From positions 34,519,501-34,583,500 of the forward strand of contig OX485805.1 of assembly GCA_950295325.1 (NCBI GenBank): a stretch of 64,000 nt of DNA, written 5' to 3'. Positions 59,497 to 64,000 of this stretch are shown one piece after another. Within the stretch, counting starts at the first letter, position 1. Each line of letters starts with the position of its first letter. The notes beneath the pieces were generated by a model, which saw nothing but the letters and a program-made list of their open reading frames with translations, did no database searches and was not told the origin of the DNA. The stretch is from Polytrichum commune (taxonomy: Eukaryota > Streptophyta > Polytrichopsida > Polytrichales > Polytrichaceae). The position numbers were made by a program, and so were the translations under genes.

Positions 59497-59722
59497 CACG
59501 GATGATGGTGGAGAGATACCCAAATCTCAAGGAAGAGGTTGGCGGTTCGAATCCCGGTTGTGAAATCTCCTCTCTACTTGACGGAAAAACTTGCTAGGTG
59601 GTGAACTGCCTCATGTGCTTTGGCGTTTGCCTGTCGGCCTTTTGTCTCAAAACAAAAAACAAAAAAAACAAAAAAACAAAAAAACAAAAAAAAAAAGGGG
59701 AAAGAAAGAAAGAAAGAAAAAG
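59497..59722 (+). mobile_element. tRNA-derived SINE, copy 3 (youngest-looking)
   Basis: It is flanked by a perfect 13-bp repeat CACTATTGACTCT (59484-59496 and 59723-59735). The B box GGTTCGAATCC (59544-59554) is perfect tRNA consensus, with A-box-like TGATGGTGGAGA about 40 bp upstream. The head is truncated by about 30 bp relative to the copies at 24690 and 25581. The tail differs from theirs: (CAAAAAA)n followed by (GAAA)n instead of TTATTTA. Confidence 0.9.
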
Positions 59723-59735
59723 CACTATTGACTCT

Positions 59736-60844
59736 AGTTTTGTTGTAACTTATTATGTACGTATGTAGGTGGCATTCAAGATGCCTGATCTTTTATATTT
59801 GGACAAGAGTATGACCTGAGCCTGTTTGTTTTACGATCTGCCCTTCATTAAGAAGACGGGGTTTGAAGGATATTTACATGCAAGTGCGAGTACTGAGGAG
59901 CAGTAGAAGGGATTATTATTTACTGGTGCATTTATGCCTTTTTACAGACGAGGCAGATTGCAAGATCTGTTGCCAGGCGAAGGAGCTCGCTCGCTCTTAA
60001 ATTTCAAGGACCTAACTTACCGCAGCTTTTTTGACCACCGAGCTTTGCCATATACCCTCTTTGACTTGTGTCAGTCACTTCTAAGTTACATGAACCCGTA
60101 AGTTACTACTACTAACACCTTTATGGTGTTTAGAGTTGGCAGACCTATTTTCATTAACTTAAAAGCGATTTTGCATAAGTGTAGTACAAGTGTGATAGTA
60201 GGGTGATCTTTCACATGTTTGGAAATTGATATCACAACATTTGACCCAAGAAAATCACAACTTATTTTCAAGTTTGAGAATTCTTGTATGATTTTAAAGG
60301 CAAGATTCTTTCTCACCAAACCCGTGCCTTTTTAGTTTACACTTTCCATCACATTGGGTGTGATGATTACGTTTGTGATTCTTCGTGATTTTTCCCATCA
60401 CGTTAGGCAATGGGGGTTACATGTGTGTAACTTCACAACTTTAGTGGTCTCTGTGTACCGTAACACCATAGCAGGTTCGTTCTTAAATAATTCCAAAAAA
60501 AAAAAACGAAAAAAATCAGAAATTCCAGGCCATGAAGAACGAAATTATGGAAAATTATATTATGAAAAGAACGAAAATCCAGAAAGTTGGGTGAAGCAAA
60601 CTCTGTTGAAAAAATCAATTTAAGTTGTCATCCTGGTACATCTACTCTGTTCCAAGACGAATTATTTTTTTTCCTCAAAATAGAAGAACGAATTTCAAAA
60701 AAATCTATTTTTAGCAAACGAACCTTATTTTTTCAAAATAAATAACTATTTGTTCGCCAGGTGATGAACCTACTATGGTGTTACGGTATTTAGATGGGTG
60801 GTGGTGGTGGTGGGGGGGGGGTCTATGTAAGGTGTCTCAAAGAG
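59736..60844. other. Intergenic DNA without recognised genes
   Basis: (TGG)n/G runs lie at 60797-60821. Near 60646, CTACTCTGTTCCAAGACGAA resembles a Stowaway end and a possible inverted mate lies near 60745, but the match is weak. Confidence 0.3.
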
Positions 60845-61460
60845 ATACAAAACCATGGGTTCAAACCTTTTTGAGAAAACTTTGTATTAAGATCTCACTA
60901 GCTCATTATGTATTGAACCTATTTCGAAAGTTGAATGAAACTTTTGGGATTTCCTCTTTTCATCTCTTAAACTTTGGGGCTCCCTAAATACCCCCGACGA
61001 GCGTTGCAGCTGTCAGGCTCGGAGGCCAGGTTCGGTGGGGTTCATTTTTCTGGCCCTCCCCGTTTTAGCCCTTTGGTGACTTTTTTTTGGTTTTTTTTGC
61101 TAAATTTGGGTCCTGCGGCCCCAAATTGCCCTTGGGAGACCCTTATGAGATCAAATAAGGCCCCACCCAATTAAAAAAATAAGGGGCATGTTTTATCCCA
61201 ACCCTGCCACCCCCTCCCGAACCTAGCCTCCGAGCCACGCTCGATGGGGATTTTTAGGCAGATCCTTAAACTTTTTGAGAGAAATTTAGGATCTAAAACA
61301 AGGTATGTGCATGGGATCCACTATCCTAAATCCCGAATACAGGTATGTCTATGCAAGGGTAGCTTGGCCCACTCATCCTACTAGGATGAGTGGGCCAAGC
61401 CACAAAGTCGGTTTTCAACAGCCCGACACGACTTTTTGTGTATGGTAACTAAGCATTAAG
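60845..61460 (+). repeat. Interspersed repeat family R1, copy 3 (longest)
   Basis: It starts near CATGGGTTCAAACC, a B-box-like motif that could mark a SINE promoter. It shares AACCTATTTCGAAAGTTGAA, ATGTCTATGCAAGG, CCACTCATCCTA and a final TAAGCATT block with copies at 39572 and 47695. A GC-rich middle part (61000-61260) is absent from the other copies. Classification as SINE is tentative. Confidence 0.6.
61362..61400. repeat. 39-bp perfect palindrome
   Basis: The arms are 19 bp, left half GCTTGGCCCACTCATCCTA, with a single C at the centre and an exact inverted right half. It lies inside the R1 repeat. The corresponding part of the other copies is only partly palindromic. Confidence 0.95.
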
Positions 61461-62609
61461 AAGGCTTGAGGAATTTGTGATAGTTTCATCTCCTTTACTT
61501 ATGGATAAGTCTACTGTCATGTACATTACTAACAAATATTTAACTGAAAGTAGACTTTTGAATTCAAACTAGGTTAAATTAGCAATAAATCACAAAATAT
61601 AGGGTTTAGAATTAGTAAATGAATACCCTTAATTTAAAATTTAATGTAATTAGTATAAATAATTATCAATAATTAAGTAATATAATATAATACAGAGACA
61701 AAGCCCATATAACAATGAATTTAGTGATGCCTTGTAGACTGGGAGATTTCCCTATCTTAGTACAAATTATTTTGAATATATTGAATAATGGGGAGGAGGC
61801 CACCCGTTCCACGATTAAAAGACATCTTGAAGTATACCGTGAGTAGATCTCATGGTAACATGGGGAGATCTCCCCGTGTGGTTCCAAAGGTCAATATTGG
61901 AGAATCCATTGATATCACATTTGGAGCAACATTGGGAGATCCCAAATAAATAAAACTATGAGATCGCTTCAAGAAGAAAATTTGATTTTTCCTGATGTGG
62001 CCTTTGAGACACAAACTATAATAGTTTCAACAACAATTCTAGACATTCACGGTAGAGATGAACGGTGTAAGAGAAACCTTGACGTTACTTTTATTTTATT
62101 TTATTTCAACGACAATTTTAGACATGTACCATAAGAGGTAAAGACATGAAATTGAAGAATTTAAGACATCAGACTTTTCGATATACTTTATGAGAGTTGA
62201 AAACAAAATTTTATAACCACAAGACACTAAGGGCTAAGACATAAGAGTTAGTGTGGACAATAACATGACATGGAAAAAGGGTTGCATGTGAATTAAAAAA
62301 TATCGGGAGCCCTCCTGATGTATGATTAGGAAAAATGCATATTGTTTTATAATCCATTTTAAAAATACATGTTAAGGTTAATGCAATGAAAACGCATTGG
62401 CTTTTAAGCTTGGGATTGGACTCTTAATTGGAGACCTAATGACGTGTGTGGGTCGCAATGAAATTAAACTCCTATACACAAGATACTTACTCGAACAAAT
62501 AAATGTATATGTAATAACATCATGCTAGAAAATAGACTTGTGAATTTATACTAATATTTTCAAATTAATATGATAAATGACTCCTCTGTATTTACAAAAC
62601 ATAAATCAT
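61461..62609. other. AT-rich intergenic DNA
   Basis: No recognised gene, RNA or repeat boundary. Confidence 0.3.
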
Positions 62610-63040
62610 GAATTTAATATGCCTTTATTGCATATAGAATGCACTTTCACTTTCCAATGAGAAGTCATTGACATCTTTTTATTAATGGTATGTAACTCAA
62701 TAATTGCATCAAACAAACAAAGGCAAAACAATAGCATAATAGCTTTACCACAAGCTAGAGAGGAAAACACACCAAGAACCTTTAGTTTGTAAAACCTAGA
62801 ACACAAATGCAAACGCTAACAAGAATGGATAGAGTAGTCATTGAGGACTATTACTATATGTCGGTAATTGGATGAAATTAGCACTTTTATTGTCAATCTT
62901 TCCGCTTAGCCTTGAAGCCCCCTTTGTCCATCTACCTTTAACCTTAGAATTCTTAATAGCCTCTTTAAACGCACACATTAGAGAAAAATAATAATTCTCC
63001 CTTATGTATACTATGTACGCTAATGCCTCAATTAACACTC
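62610..63040 (-). repeat. Unclassified interspersed repeat, copy 2 (inverted)
   Basis: The reverse complement of 62640-62860 matches 32340-32580: GTTTGCATTTGTGTTCTAGG, TTGTTTGTTTGATGCAATTA, TTGAGTTACATACC and CATTGGAAAGTGAAAGTG. The minus frame at 62838-63038 continues the similarity upstream in weaker form. Confidence 0.65.
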
Positions 63041-64000
63041 CTTCTTACACTCACATTAATTCATACGTGGTGTGAAGGGTCCACCCCATAATTTTTAAAA
63101 TTTATATATATTGAAGGAAAAATATATTTTACATCAAATTCAAATATGTTTATTTTTCAACAAGAAAACGGTAGAACCGTGAGGCTCTGTCCTTTACTAT
63201 GAAAGACTACAATTATAGTTGTCCACTTTGCTCATGCCAATCCATGGCTATTTACTATACCAAACCTTTCTTGGATTTTGTGCACCTTCTTCTCAAATGC
63301 AGGTCAAGGATTTTGATATCACCCGAAGTTTTTAGAATAAATAATCAAGAATTGCCGAAATAACTATAGTTAACTAGATTTCTTTCAATGCAGTTTAGGG
63401 AGCAATTATAGTTCTCTCTCTCTCTCTATATATATATATACACACACACACACACATATATATATATACATATACATATACATATATAATTATAGTTAAC
63501 ATCCACATTAAATAAAGTGGACCAAAAATAACAAGAACAAGTAACGTTCAAGTGTGAACGCAAAGTGGTTAGGAAATTTGCTCTTGAAACGAAGAAGTTG
63601 ATGCATAGCCTTTGTCCTACAGACAGAGCCAACAAATTTTGAGAACACATAGAATGTGGCAAACATTATCGCATACGGTCACTATGACTATCTATTCATT
63701 GTTATCACATATGATGTATTTTCACCCTTTTTTTATATGTTATGTGAGAAACAGATTCAATACCATACATCAAAATGCTTGTTGGGGATCATACATATCA
63801 TCACGTATCCGGTATGCGACAACTCTTGGTCCTTGCAATGGTATGCAGGTAACACAAAACGATCGGTAGAGTGGTGTTAATCGTACAATTTGCTTTTGGT
63901 TTTGTTAAGATTATTGCCCTTTGTGGGCGATTTCAAGCACTCGCCTTTCATAGATACTTGCAATTGTCTACGAATAACATATAACAATTGGTGGAATTTT
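63041..64000. other. Intergenic DNA to the window end
   Basis: Apart from the compound microsatellite near 63418, nothing is recognised. Confidence 0.3.
63418..63487. repeat. Compound microsatellite (CT)n(TA)n(CA)n(TA)n
   Basis: Consecutive dinucleotide runs of CT, TA, CA and TA, with interspersed CATA units, span about 70 bp. Confidence 0.95.

Noticed and set aside
59540-59560. tRNA gene suggested by a perfect B box
   Set aside because: No cloverleaf can be built; the box lies in a SINE with a 13-bp target duplication and A-rich tail.
60846-60870. tRNA-like GGGTTCAAACC near the start of repeat R1
   Set aside because: No acceptable A box at tRNA spacing and no cloverleaf; kept only as weak evidence that R1 may be a SINE.

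Overview
This window looks like plant nuclear DNA that is mostly intergenic and packed with decayed transposons. The reasons are AT-rich DNA, no dense bacterial-style ORFs, GT-AG splice signals, plant-type TATA boxes, tRNA-derived SINEs, and TIR elements of the PIF/Harbinger, hAT, CACTA and Tc1/mariner kinds. The species cannot be named from the sequence. The retroelement and transposase relics would fit a non-seed land plant, but that is a weak inference.

0-5.6 kb holds a Tourist-like MITE with an internal tandem array, a dead LINE interrupted by a MITE, a second Tourist-like copy split by an insertion, and a dead Tc1/mariner transposase. 5.6-9 kb is the only GC-rich island. It carries the one convincing intact gene (7096-7476, + strand), a 126-residue secreted hydrophobic protein with a recognisable promoter. 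A broken inverted paralogue at 8715-8948 is cut exactly where a Ty1/copia LTR begins (8949). That copia relic (LTR, primer-binding site, gag, integrase) runs to about 11.0 kb, and its leader carries two perfect palindromes separated by one base.

11.8-12.7 kb has a spliced gene candidate of unknown family on the minus strand, interrupted by one in-frame amber codon. 13.6-15.05 kb is a dead pogo/CENP-B-like transposase. 15.8-19.1 kb is low-repeat DNA with Cys-rich and hydrophobic coding fragments on the minus strand, probably a decayed multi-exon gene.

19-64 kb is repeat-dominated. It contains CACTA MITEs with subterminal hairpins, a SINE family with clear target-site duplications, a second LINE family, further pogo relics, two satellite-like arrays, and hAT MITEs with perfect 8-bp duplications. 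It also contains a 1.2-kb foldback element carrying a nested Tourist-like MITE, and a 39-bp perfect palindrome inside an interspersed repeat.

There are no operons or cooperating gene sets. Relationships between features are mostly nested insertions, which allow relative dating and reveal empty target sites. No tRNA, rRNA or CRISPR feature was seen.
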